Under the pieces are notes generated by a model, which had not been told where the DNA came from, searched no databases, and worked only from the letters and a program-made list of their open reading frames with translations. The translations under genes were made by a program, and so were the position numbers. A stretch of DNA of 64,000 bases from Primula veris. Taxonomy: Eukaryota > Streptophyta > Magnoliopsida > Ericales > Primulaceae. Position 1 is the first letter of the stretch, and every line of letters starts with the position of its first letter. Shown here one piece after another: positions 39,101 to 50,300 of the stretch. The stretch spans positions 10,704,835 to 10,768,834 of the forward strand of contig OY821744.1 in NCBI GenBank assembly GCA_963682055.1, in the 5' to 3' direction.

Positions 39101-40924
39101 ACTCCTTCAATTCTTTACAAGAATTCTACGAGTTCATTTCGTGATCTTTACACATACTAGTCTTTCAAAGTGAGCATTAGTGGCATGAATTTCGGATTAA
39201 TTACGAAATATATTCTCAGAGAGAATCCAAATGCGATGCGATTATAAATCAAGCATCGTCTTTTGACCCGGGAATATCTCATCCGGTCAATGCCACAATA
39301 TCAAAATGCTCTTATCAATCGACGACAGGCGAATGATAGTACAGACAATCATGTCTTAGCATTTAAATCATTTATCATTTCGACGACAGGCGAAATGATA
39401 AGGTAACTTTAAATGCTTTAAAGAATGTGGTAGCAACCACTTGAAAGACATTTCAACTCCTCTAAAATACGCTTTTGGTCGTATTGAATGGAGGCTATGT
39501 AAAGAAATTTTAATTCTTTCATGAGCTATTACCAGATAACACTGGTTTTCTCGAATATTTTATAACTCAAAAAGGTACGGCAGGACCTACATGAGTATAA
39601 GACCTCATATTTGACAAATCAATTTGGTTTTACCAAAGATTTCGATTTTGGAACGACAGGTCCAGAATCGTTGTTACTGAGTACTCTTTTAGGCAAATAG
39701 TTGGTGAAATTATGTGGTACACTGTTACCCACTATTTCCAAAAAAAATCAACTACCCCACAAGTATTGCCTAAAATTTCATAATTTAAAGTTTGGTCACA
39801 TTTGTCAAAGGAATTTGCTCAAAACACTTTAAATTATTTCGAGAAATTTCGTAAACAGGCAAACCACAATCCAAAAGTATGGTCCAAATGAAAAATAATA
39901 ATCCAAATGGAAAACATAATCCAGATGAGCGAAAAAATGGCTCAATGATTTATCAAAATCAATAAAGAATGGTATCAAACTCATTTGAGCCACAAATCGG
40001 GGGTCTCAATAGTTTCCTTTCAATTAACTTTCACCACATTAGCATCGGTTTTTCCACCTTTATAATAGTTGTGAACTATTTAAGGAGTAACCGTGCATGA
40101 CCTTTGTCTTTATAGCATAGAGTTGGCTCCTTGAGCATTATCTCTTGCTTTGTGACAACATGTCATATTGTTCCTTTCAATTACTGTCTTGGAGCCACAG
40201 GTTTTTGATTTTGACGATTGTCTAAAATCTCGCTTGACTAGGCGATTCATCGGGATCGCGACAGTTCGAGGCAAGTAACACTTGTCTCGGTTCTCGATTC
40301 GTGGAAAAAAAATATATACACGAAGAGCATTAATATCAGGCAAACAATTCGCCATTGACCCAATAGGATTAAAACTACTCACCGGGGTAATTTTCTTATC
40401 CAATAAAAGATGGGTGATAAAGGAACATGGTGAATATAAATTCACGATACTGCTTATGGATTACAATTTCCAAGCTAGTATTTTGGTGAAGGATAGCTCC
40501 AATATGTCAATTTCAGACATTTGTTCACCATAGACGTCATCACGTCTCAAATGTGGCGACGGAATAAAATCAACGCATTAGCATTCATCGTGATGGTAAT
40601 AACAAACTCGTGTTTTACTCATCAAAGATGGCATCCAAAAATAATAATTTGGGCATCACATTTTCACACATCAGGGTGACTAACATGTGGTGACGGAATA
40701 ACATCAACGTCTAAACAGTCATTTCGCAAGTATGTTTTGCGATTTTTCTCATCATAGATGGCATCCAACATGTGTTGGGAGTTCTGGATTATTTTTCATA
40801 TAAAACGACTGGTTTATATGTTTATGGTTTGCACAAGCATAAACTTTATTTCGAAACGACAGGTTCGAAAAATAGTTTTGCTTTTAATGTGAATAGGTTC
40901 TCATTGATCGAACGACGGGTCGAT
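36137..40924 (-). repeat. Dispersed hairpins with a conserved 8-base loop
   Basis: About twenty short stem-loops lie inside the copia element. Stems differ from site to site while the loop stays near ACGACAGG or ACGACTGG (CCTGTCGT or CCAGTCGT in element orientation). Clear cases: 40797-40820 (8-base arm CATATAAA, loop ACGACTGG), 40849-40870 (arm TTTCGAA), 39372-39401 (11-base arm TTATCATTTCG), 39643-39670 (arm CGATTTTGGA, one mismatch), 38201-38220 (arm CGTGTT), 36269-36288 (arm GAGCAT), 36375-36394 (arm TTGCAC), 38640-38659 (arm TATGAG, loop ACTTCTGG). Other perfect stems with other loops are interspersed. Function unknown. Confidence 0.7.
36740..38860 (-). pseudogene. Decayed copia pol (integrase, RT and RNase H relics)
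   Basis: Minus-strand frames, broken by stops and shifts, keep copia landmarks in the right order. 38636-38860 has PFAYQLVTGYEPEVSY from the post-integrase region. 38128-38313 has MPDAFNDF and ARIDVPVG. About 37280-37320 has FEMKDLGKTR from the end of RT. About 36795-36840 has YTDAGYLSDPHKGY from RNase H. No long frame survives, so no polyprotein can be made from this copy. Sequence between 38900 and 42240, where gag, protease and the integrase core should lie, is too altered for me to identify. Confidence 0.75.
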
Positions 40925-42252
40925 ACAGAGACACCAATTCGGCGAAACATACATCACTATATAAACACACTCGGGAAATTATTATTTAGTCAACCCCTTT
41001 CGGTAGCTCTACTTGAAAAACGACCAGGAAAGACGGTGAGGGTGGAGGGCACGAATGCCACTTAAAACCCGACCTCATTAGGATATCGACTTCCGCCTAT
41101 ATCTTTCCTAGACATCGTATCCAAATAGGTGAGCCTAGTTGGGGAAGATTCATAATTTTTCCAACTTAAATGTGAAAATATGTGATTTCGCAAATTACCA
41201 TATTGTAAACATGGCAGTGATAAATATCTAGATTGTATCTGTTTCATGATTAACTAACATAGCAGTAAATATTTCCAAGTAAGGAAATCAAATTAATCTT
41301 ACCAATCTAGATTTACCAATTACACTAGCAAGATGTAACACAATATTTTATTATCCTTACTATTGTAATTATTAATATGCAGTTTCTAATCAATACACGT
41401 GGGTAACAAGTAAATATCAATCATATGACACGCAATACTATTTTAATTTACTTAATCCAAGTTACAGACGTGCGGGTGTAATATAAGCATATTAATCAAC
41501 ATGGTCATGAGCTGTATGTGACATAGCAATATAGCATGGTATTACATGTATTTATGTATTTATGGTATTTATCAACATACAAACTGTTTTGCATACATGT
41601 AACTATTACAGGACCATTTGTGTAATTACAAAAAACTATACTAATCCAGCTTTAGACGTATTACATAGTCAATCCATAAGTTTCTAGCGAATTTTAGTTA
41701 AGTCATACATGTTTCTGAAAATAGTAGTTTAGCTTCTACATGCTTTTATTACTTCCAATATACACACTTTTAATAAGTCATAGTAGTATATTAAACCAAG
41801 CATGCAGTATATCTATTTCAAGTAACAGAACATATTTTGCAAGCACACCGAAAGATACTAAACATGCAAACGTTTTAACCTTGAATAAGTGCGAAGCTAT
41901 ATATATTACCAAAAAACATGCAATTGATTAGTCCTGCTTTTTAAACGAGCAGATTTAGATTACTATATATTTATAGCATGCATACATACAGGGGTTATAT
42001 CACCAATTCACCATAGTAGTATACAATATTAACACACGGTTTTATATATATATATATATTAACACACGGTTTATATATATAAAATAGCATGGGTTCAAAT
42101 TCCAGTATACGAAAATAATAATAAGGGGGATTAGTAATTGTACCGAATTACCAAGTGCTCCAATGATTGACCGGGAACAACAATAATAAAACCCTAGCTG
42201 TATTTTTTTTTTTTTTTAATCTAATATCTCCATGAGCAAAGTGCTGATAACG

Positions 42253-42476
42253 TGTTGTGTGACATATTAGCTCGTTATAAATATATATAGATATATGTAT
42301 AGATATAGAGAGAGGTATGTGAGACAACAATAAGAGAGACTTCATTAATCATAGTGTATGAATACAAGAAGACTCTAACCTTCTTTATATACTAGAGGTT
42401 AGGGTTATACAAGATAGAAAGCCCAACTTAGGCCCACTATGAGTAAAGCCCAATAGTCCAATAATATCTTACAACA
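42253..42476 (-). repeat. LTR of the 6.94-kb copia element (5' LTR)
   Basis: 224 bp, the near-identical partner of 35537-35760. The candidate primer-binding sequence lies just inside it on the minus strand. Confidence 0.9.
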
Positions 42477-42479
42477 GAG

Positions 42480-42690
42480 TTATCATTGTTTGATTATAAT
42501 TGAGTTATCATTGTTTGGTTATTATTAATTGGTTATCATTGAGTTATCATTATTTAGTTATCATTAATTGGTTATCATTGAGTTATCATTGTTTATCATT
42601 AATTGGTTATCATTGTTTGGTTATCATTAATTGGTTATCATTGTTTAATTAGATAATTAAAATAATTGTTTGGTTATCATTAAATGTGTA
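42480..42690. repeat. TTATCATTGTTTGG tandem repeat
   Basis: Imperfect head-to-tail copies of GAGTTATCATTGTTTGG and AATTGGTTATCATTG. The same units lie on the far side of the copia insert at about 35446-35536, so the insertion split one array. Confidence 0.75.
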
Positions 42691-42779
42691 TGTTTCTTAT
42701 GTTATTTTTATTGTTAAAAATAAAAATAGTTAGGATGGCAGAGCCAGGTCCACAGAGCAGGATGAGCATTTTATGACAG

Positions 42780-43205
42780 ATGAAGGACTTGGACGCTAAA
42801 GTATCTCGGGTTCGTCATCACATGGCTAATCTTGAGAAAGAGTTCGGGATTCTGCCGTTGAGGTTGTTCGACTCACATCCCGATGAGACCCTTAAGTGGA
42901 CTGAGATCTCAGCCTTGAGCCGCCAGCTCGACCAGTTGTTGTTGCGTAGAAATCATTTGGCTAACTCTTGGGATCAAGCTCAGGAAGAGTTTGACAACGG
43001 TACTCAGGGCCTAGCTAGCATGATAGTTAAGAATGTTCGGCTCAATGAACATATCACTGCCCTTACCAGGGAGAATGTCGCCCTTACCAGGGAGAATGAG
43101 TGCTTGGTTGTCATGAACGACTCATACCAAGCTCGGTTAGATTGCTTTGCTCGGGTGGCTTTCTCTCGGTCCGGCAGTTCGATTTTCCCGCCCATTGATC
43201 CTTAA
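42780..43205 (+). CDS. Coiled-coil protein of the TIR element, unknown function
   Basis: A 141-residue frame, less AT-rich than its surroundings. It is rich in Leu, Glu, Arg and Asn, with heptad-like spacing and a direct repeat (LTRENVALTRENE at about 99-111), so a coiled coil is likely. An ATG at 42735 in the same frame gives MAEPGPQSRMSIL and then a TGA just before the called start. The original start may therefore be upstream, with this copy broken. I do not recognise the family; it is not a transposase. It lies inside the TIR element and may be element cargo or an accessory protein. Confidence 0.5.
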   Translation: MKDLDAKVSRVRHHMANLEKEFGILPLRLFDSHPDETLKWTEISALSRQLDQLLLRRNHLANSWDQAQEEFDNGTQGLASMIVKNVRLNEHITALTRENVALTRENECLVVMNDSYQARLDCFARVAFSRSGSSIFPPIDP

Positions 43206-44000
43206 TTTTAAATGTATTTACTTCATTGTTGTATTTTCGTTGCTTTGTTCTTATCACATCTGTGACTAATTAGTGGGCCCCCTTTTGTAATTCATAATTT
43301 CCTCTATTTAATTTGAATTGCTGCTAACGCCTCGTTTCTTGTGTCTTTTTGTACTTTGGACTTTTGTGACGCCTCGTATCTTTTGTCTCTTCATTTATTG
43401 CACTGCTTCGTACTTCGTGCCTTTGATATTTGCATTTTCTTTATTTTTGAACTGCTGCAACGCTTCGTAGTTTGTGCCTCTTAATCAGTTTTTTATTTTT
43501 AATTTTATGTAAATTACTCTTTTTTCCAAGTTGTTGTAAATTTATATGATGTATCATGTTTAATAAATATGTTTTATGAAATTTAGTTAATTTATGATTG
43601 TTTTATTCAATAAAATTGACGATTGACACCAAATTGACGATTTACTTAATGTTTCATATTAAATTATACAAGTGTTAAAAACAAACCAAAAACACTTCAC
43701 AAAAATTGACGATTTAGTTAATGTTTCAATAAATCTCAACTTATACACTTGACAAAAAGATAACATGAACTAAAAATATAAAATTTATTAAATCAACTTT
43801 TTTTGTGTAAATTTATGTAAATTTTGTGTTTATTTTGAGAGATTGTTAGAATTTTGGTAATTTAATTTTTATGTCAAATTTTAAGAATAAGACATTTAGT
43901 TTTTTTGTTAAAAAAATTATGTTTAATTTGAAAAAAATATTCAGTATTTTAATTTTAATTGTTAAAATTGACCAAATTTATTTTATGTAAATTTTTTTTA
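43206..44000. other. Downstream part of the TIR element
   Basis: Diverged repeats of an ACGCCTCGTTTCTTGTGTCT-like unit occur about four times at 43328-43480. AT-rich sequence follows. No gene. Confidence 0.45.
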
Positions 44001-44005
44001 TGAAA

Positions 44006-44205
44006 AAACGCTGCAAACCGTAGATTTAATCTACGGTTTACAGTGATTAACTGCAAACCGTAGATTAAATCTACGGTCTGCATAAAATCACTGCAAACCG
44101 TAGATTAAATCTATAGTTTGCAGTGACTTTATGCAGACCGTAGATTTAATCTATGGTTTGTATTAAATAACTGCAAATCGTAGATTTTTTTTACGGTTTG
44201 TGCGT
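44006..44205. repeat. Array of hairpin units in the right TIR
   Basis: About five spaced units of CAAACCGTAGATTTAATCTA followed by CGGTTTG. Each is a 9-base-arm palindrome around a single central base. Related units occur in the left TIR at about 34487-34590. Confidence 0.8.
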
Positions 44206-44554
44206 TTTTTCAAAAAAAGTATAGTATAAAAATCCAACCTATTTTCCAAATGATCAGTGAGCCTTAAATAGTACTAAAAAAATAATGCCAGATGATTTTA
44301 TTTTTTGTGTGAAATTGTTTGTTACACCACGTTGGAAATCATTTCTTAAAGATATAATGTTGCAGTTTACCAAATATTTGTACAAGGACAGAACCCTATG
44401 TGAGTAGTGAATTATAACTAATTTATAAGGCACACAGACTCGATAACTCTATGTTAGATGAATTGCTCTCATTGCCTTCTGAGTTCGGATAAAAAATAAA
44501 CCTGTTTGGTACTTACAAATTTTATTTAAGAACCAATAATTACTTCATTTTTTC

Positions 44555-45315
44555 CCCTTGATATGACCGATTTACTCCGTGTTTCAATAGTGAAAGCTTT
44601 AGCCTTCCACTCTTTCTTGTTGCATTTTACCTTGCGTAATCATATAAGAACAAGATGTCAATATAAATAATTTTACAAAGACTATGGACAAAGACAACAA
44701 ATCATACTAGTTTCTAAGCATTTCATTTACAACAAGGATCAAACCCATCAATATATGAAAAGTATGGACTAAAACCAACAATTGTCACCAAACAGAGCTT
44801 ATATGAAACATCATGGCTATTAAAGTAAATTTAAACACCGCTCTTGAACCATAAAATAATTATATTTAGCAAGTTGATTGGTCCAAATAGTTGATATCAT
44901 ATTATACAACGCTCATCATCATGGTTCGATCAATGACGTCTGCAAAGCTGGTTATCTCCAACTCCAAAGAGATGATCATTAATTATCAAAAAAAATAAAA
45001 TATGTTAGTGTATTTTTTTTTAACACTAATAAATATTTAATCTTTCTTGAAATGACCGATTTACTCCCATTTTAAAAGCGGTAACTTTGGTCTTTCTGAT
45101 TGCATTTTACTTTGACGTGACTATGTATAGAAATTTCACTTGGACAAAAATAAATTTTACAAAGACTATTTAAAAAAACAACAAATTATACAAATCTAAT
45201 CATTGCAATGGCATTTTGTTCCTAACAAGGATCAAACCCATCTTTATATTAAAACTATGGTTCGAAACAAATCATTACAACCAAAACAGACCTTTATCTA
45301 AAACAACCAGACTGT
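44555..45315. repeat. Direct repeat upstream of the large copia, two copies
   Basis: Copies at about 44555-44805 and 45045-45315 share GACCGATTTACTCC, TTGCATTTTAC, TTTTACAAAGACTAT and AAGGATCAAACCCATC. A third, short remnant (AATGATTACAAC, AGACCTTTATCTAAAACA) lies at about 54028-54090. Noncoding. Confidence 0.6.
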
Positions 45316-45320
45316 ATAAG

Positions 45321-46906
45321 TGTTGGGTTTTGGTACTATTTCGAATACAATAAATGAAAGGACAATAAAATAAAGAAAACATGAACGCAATGGAAATAAA
45401 CAATTTTATTTCTCACAATTGGAATATAAATTACAATTCCTGACTCAACAAATAAATAAAACTGCTGGACTGTAATAAAGAAACTGCCGGACTGTTATAA
45501 AGAAACTGCCGGACTGGTTTAACAAAGAAACTGTCGGACTGGTTTTAACAAACTGCCGGACTGGTTTTAAACAAACTGCCGGACTGGTTTTGAATAAAAG
45601 AAACTGCCGGACTGGTTTTAACAAACTGCCGGACTGGTTTTAACCAATAAAAAACTGCCGGACTGTTTTTGACAAATAAAAAACTGCCCGGACTGTTATT
45701 AAATAAACTGCCCGGACTGTTATGTAAATACTGGAAATTAAATTACAGGAAAGTAAATTACAGAATAGGAAAGACTGAAATGTAAATTACAGAAACTAAA
45801 GGTACTGGAAAGTAAATACAAAAAGGAAACAGTACTGAAATTAAATGGACAGAATAATAAAGGACTGAAAATTAAATAACAGAAATTAAAAGAAGAGGCA
45901 ACTGCTGAGCAGTTTCCCTTAAACAATATTTCCCGAACCACCTTTAAAGGTTTCTGGTTTCGGGACTTTGTTCCCAAGGTACAACTTCTATCTCAGTGTG
46001 GCTCGTATGGAAACCGGCACCGAACCACAGGTCGAGCTGTTGGTGGTGCGGTTCTCTCTCTCTATATGATGCTTATGCTGTGTTGTGTGTTCTGGTGTGT
46101 TTGAATGAGAGGGGGAGGGCTGCCTTTTATAGGTTCTACTGAAACCGCAGCCATAAATATAGGTCATCAATTCTGGGAGTTACACCCCCAGAATCCGCTC
46201 ACTTTAATTCTGAAACCGCAGCAATCAATTCCATTTATTGCTGGGGTTTCTCTTGCTGGAAACTCTAGGGACTGCTTTTGTAATTTATACAAAACTCCCT
46301 ATTCGGGTTTGGACTCAAGACCCAAGACCCGAGACCCGAGACCCGAGACCCGAGACCCGAGACATTCCCCAAATCCCAAATCCCAAATCCCAAATCCCAA
46401 TCCCAAGCCCAAGCCCAAGCCCAAGCCCAAGCCCAAGCCCACGTCCACGCCCACGCCCACGCCCACGCCCGTGCCCGTGCCCGTGCCCGAGCCCGATCCC
46501 GAGACACGAGACACGAGCGAGCGTGCATGTATGGTACACACTAATACTCTTAGGTGTATGTGGACATGTTAGTTTAATAACTAAATGGGTTGGTATGGTA
46601 TATATATTGTAAGATTAACTCTTAATCTTCCAATATGAGATTATTCTAAATGGTTTTCTCATTAACCATTTCGTTTTCCAGATTTTTCAGATTTGAGCTT
46701 CCGAGGTACCAACTTTGAAGCCACTTTGTATTCACACCCATTCTCCGAATAGGTCATGTGATATACCGTTACGAAGCTCGTCACACGGGCTACTCAACCA
46801 CGTTGAGTACGGTATAAACAACTCAGCGCTGTTACACGAAATAATGACTCGAAGTTGGTCCAGTGACCATTCGGAAACACCCATGTTTTCACATGTTTTT
46901 CCAACA
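45321..46906 (-). repeat. 3' LTR of the 8.3-kb copia
   Basis: 1586 bp. It holds an 11-unit minisatellite of CTGCCGGACTGG-centred units (about 45460-45720) and a hexamer tract of CCCGAG, CCCAAA, CCCAAG, CCCACG and CCCGTG units (about 46317-46510). The hexamer tract is longer here than in the other LTR, which accounts for the 79-bp length difference. Confidence 0.93.
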
Positions 46907-46916
46907 ATCCCCCACA

Positions 46917-47383
46917 TGAATGCAATTGGCTGAAAATAAAATGCTCCTAAATGCATACGAGAGAAAACCGCAAGAGTTCACTGCATAAGGACAGGTAGCG
47001 CGCGCCTTGAACCTGCCGTAGTGACGTAAAATCTGATATGCTACTATTGGGTAGCCTTTAAGCCTTGAACCCTTTAGCGTTTATGCATACCAGGGTAATG
47101 CGCACACAGTGTCCCCTCTACACCACTTACTAAGCCCTTTGGTTGTTGTCCATATTTGGCCGTGGACTGCCTTGGCAAAATTCAACCGAGTGCTCTAGTG
47201 ATTTAGCCCATGGCTCATCACATAGTATCGGCCATACACACTCGTCATAGGTGATTTCAAGTCAAGGGTGTCCTGACTCACCCCTCTCGACCTTCGAGAT
47301 ACTTGTTTTCATTAAGAGCCTCATGCTCACCCTTAAGATGGTCTAGGTCTATCACTCTTTCATCCTAGAAATGGGCTGGGAAC
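46917..47383. other. Noncoding stretch between pol and 3' LTR
   Basis: About 470 bp between the pol stop and the purine tract. No frame of note; untranslated 3' part of the element. Confidence 0.6.
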
Positions 47384-50300
47384 TTAAGTTCCCGAGTGCT
47401 TTGTTCGGTCACCCCCACAGTTCGGTTTTCCCGTTGAACCCGAGGCTGGAGAATCCAGTTCGGGTTGGGTTGCCTCTGAGGAGGTTTCCAGTTTGATGGG
47501 CTTCAACCCCATTCCCCTCGATGAAACTTCAACTCCTACCTGAGTCAAGCCTTTTGTAAATGGATCCGCTATATTGTCTTTAGATCTCACAAAATCTAAT
47601 GACACCACACCGTTAGCTAACAATTCTCTTACGGATTTATGTCTCCGACGAATATGTCGGGACTTTCCATTATACATATGATCCTGCGCTCGTCCAATAG
47701 CCGACTGACTATCGCAGTGCATGCTTATTGCTGGGACAGGTTTTGGCCACATTGGAATTCCTTCCAGAAAGCTTCTCAGCCAATCAGCCTCTTCTGTTGC
47801 TAGATCTAACGCTATGAACTCGGATTCCATAGTTGATCTAGCTATGCACGTCTGCTTGGATGATCTCCATGAGACAGCTGCTCCTCCCATCACGAACACA
47901 TATCCGCTAGTGGATCGTGTACTGTTGGAATCCGAGATCCAGTTTGCATCAGAATACCCTTCCAGTACAGCTGGATATCTGGTATAATGCAACCCTCGGT
48001 CTGTTGTGTATCTCATGTATCTGAGAAGTCTCATGATGGCCTTCCAGTGTTCCTCATTGGGATTATTGGTGTACCTACTCAGTCTACTCACTGAGTTGGC
48101 TATGTCTGGTCTAGTACAGTTCATGACGTACATCAGACTGCCTATTATTCGAGAATATTCCAATTGTCTCACACTCTCCCCAAAATTCTTTTTCAGGGTG
48201 GTTGAGATCTCTATCGGAGTTCTGGATGTAGCTCTACTATCTTTATCAAATTTGGCAAGCATCTGCTTGACATAGTGAGTTTGAGATAGCACATATCCGT
48301 CTGATGTCTTGGTAATTTTCATACCAAGTATTACATCAGCGACACCCAAGTCCTTCATCTCGAACTTTTGTGACAGCATTCTCTTAGTGGAGTTGATGTT
48401 ATCAATACTCCCTATTATAATCATGTCATCTACGTAGAGGCAGACTACCACGTAGTCCTTTTCATTTCCTTTTACGTAGACGCATTTGTCACATTCGTTT
48501 ATCCGAAAACCGTTTGATAGCATCACTCTATCAAATTTTTCGTGCCATTGTTTAGGTGCTTGTTTAAGTCCATACAAGGATTTCACAAGTTTACACACTT
48601 TGTGAGCTTTACCTGGAACCACAAACCCTTCCGGTTGTTCCATATAAATTTCCTCTTCCAACTCACCATTCAAGAACGCCGTTTTAACATCCATTTGATG
48701 TATTTCCAGATCGAACAGTGCTGCGAGAGCAATGACTATCCGGATTGACGTCTTCCTGGAGACAGGAGCATAGGTGTCGAAATAGTCGACACCTTCGGTT
48801 TGTCTAAAACCTTTTACTACAAGCCTCGCCTTGTATTTCTCGATCGTTCCATCGAGCTTTCTCTTCCTCTTAAAGATCCACTTGTGTCCTAGTGGCTTAC
48901 ACCCGGGTGGTAAATCCACTAGTTCCCAAGTGTGATTTTGTAATATTGATTCAACCTCATTGTTGATCGCCTCCTCCCAATATTGGGCTTCCGGGGATGA
49001 CATTGCTTGTTTGAATGTCGCCGGTTCACCTTCTATCATGAAGGTTACAAAATCTGGACCGAAAGACGTTTCCTTTCTAGCCCTCTTACTACGTCGAGGC
49101 TCTTCTTCTTCTTCCTCCAACGGTTCGCTTGCCCCCACATTTTCCTCACTGTTTGACTCCTCAGTCTCTACAGTTATGGAAGACTTGGGGGGAAAGATCT
49201 CCTCGAAGAAAGAAGCTTCTCGAGCTTCGATGATAGTATCTACATGCACATCGGGATTATCCGACTTGTGCACGAGAAAACGATAAGCACTACTGTTGTG
49301 TGCATATCCTATGAACACACAGTCTACCGTCTTTGGCCCTATTCTCGTTCTTTTAGGAAGCGAGACAAGGACCTTTGCTAGACAACCCCAAACCCTTAAG
49401 AATTTATAGCTCGGCCGATGGCCTTTCCATAGTTCATAAGGTGGTTTATCACGCTTCTTATGCGGTAGCTTGTTCAACACATAGTTGGCGGAAAGCAGCG
49501 CTTCCCCCCACATGTTCTGGGGTAACCTAGAACTTATTAGCATAGCATTCATCATTTCCTTGAGCGTCCTATTCTTACGCTCGGCAACCCCATTCTGCTC
49601 CGGAGAGTATGGGGTTGTGGTTTGATGTACAATGCCACTTTCTGCGCATATCTGCGCAAACGGTGCCTCGTATTCACCGCCTCTATCACTCCTCAACATT
49701 TTAATCTTTTTATTGAGTTGATTTTCTACTTCGGTCTTATAAAGAGCGAATTTCTCTACCGCTTCGTCTTTACTTCTCATTAAGTAGACATAGCAGTATC
49801 TAGTACAGTCATCTATAAAAGTGATGAAATACTTTTTCCCTCCTCGCGTTTGTATAAACTTTAAGTCGCATACATCCGTGTGTATTAGACCGAGAGGTTC
49901 AGTACTTCGTTCAATATGTTGATACGAAGACTTGGTTAATTTTGCCTCAACACAAACTTCACATTTACGTTGTTTATCAAAAGCAAAATTAGGCAATAGA
50001 TTCAGTGATATTAATTTCTTCATAGAATTAGAATTCACATGACCTAATCTACCATGCCATAAATTAAATGAATCGCAAGAATAAGCAAACGAAGTTTTAT
50101 TAGCCACTTGGGCAACATTAACGGTTACATTATTCTTGGTACTGGCCTCAGCCTTAGTACCCACAATAGCAGACTCGGCTTTAGGAGCCGGAGTACCAAC
50201 ATTTAATTTAAACATGCCGTTGGTCATATAGCCACGGCCTACATACATTCCATTTAAGGTGATTACAATTTTAGCAGATTCAAATACAAGTTTAAACCCT

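Larger units (their letters stand above)
35537..42476 (-). mobile_element. Nonautonomous copia-type LTR element, 6.94 kb
   Basis: LTRs of 224 bp (35537-35760 and 42253-42476) begin TGTTGTGTGACATA and end TCTTACAACA, with two differences that I can find. GAGTT flanks both sides (35532-35536 and 42477-42481), a perfect 5-bp target duplication. The minus strand has a purine tract (AAAGGGGGAG) next to the left LTR and TTATCAGCAC, a candidate primer-binding site, two bases inside the right LTR. That gives minus orientation. The interior has only stop-interrupted remains of copia polyprotein. It inserted in a tandem TTATCATTGTTTGG repeat of the surrounding TIR element. Confidence 0.88.
34448..44237. 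mobile_element. TIR element split by a copia insertion
   Basis: The left end begins TTGGATTTTTATACTA and the right end finishes with its exact complement. The inverted ends extend at least 150 bp and consist of repeated units built on CCGTAGATTTAATCTACGG, each a near-perfect hairpin. Without the nested 6.94-kb copia and its 5-bp duplication it would be about 2.85 kb. It carries a small ORF (42780-43205). No clear target duplication and no transposase are seen, so it is nonautonomous and unassigned. Confidence 0.65.

Noticed and set aside
40110..40445. 111-codon minus-strand frame inside the decayed copia
   Set aside because: It could be a gag relic, but I see no zinc knuckle or other landmark. 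Treated as part of the decayed interior.
46105..46612. Overlapping frames on both strands rich in PKPKPKP or GLGLGLG
   Set aside because: Produced by the hexamer tract in the LTR. All frames are open at once, which marks a repeat and not a gene.
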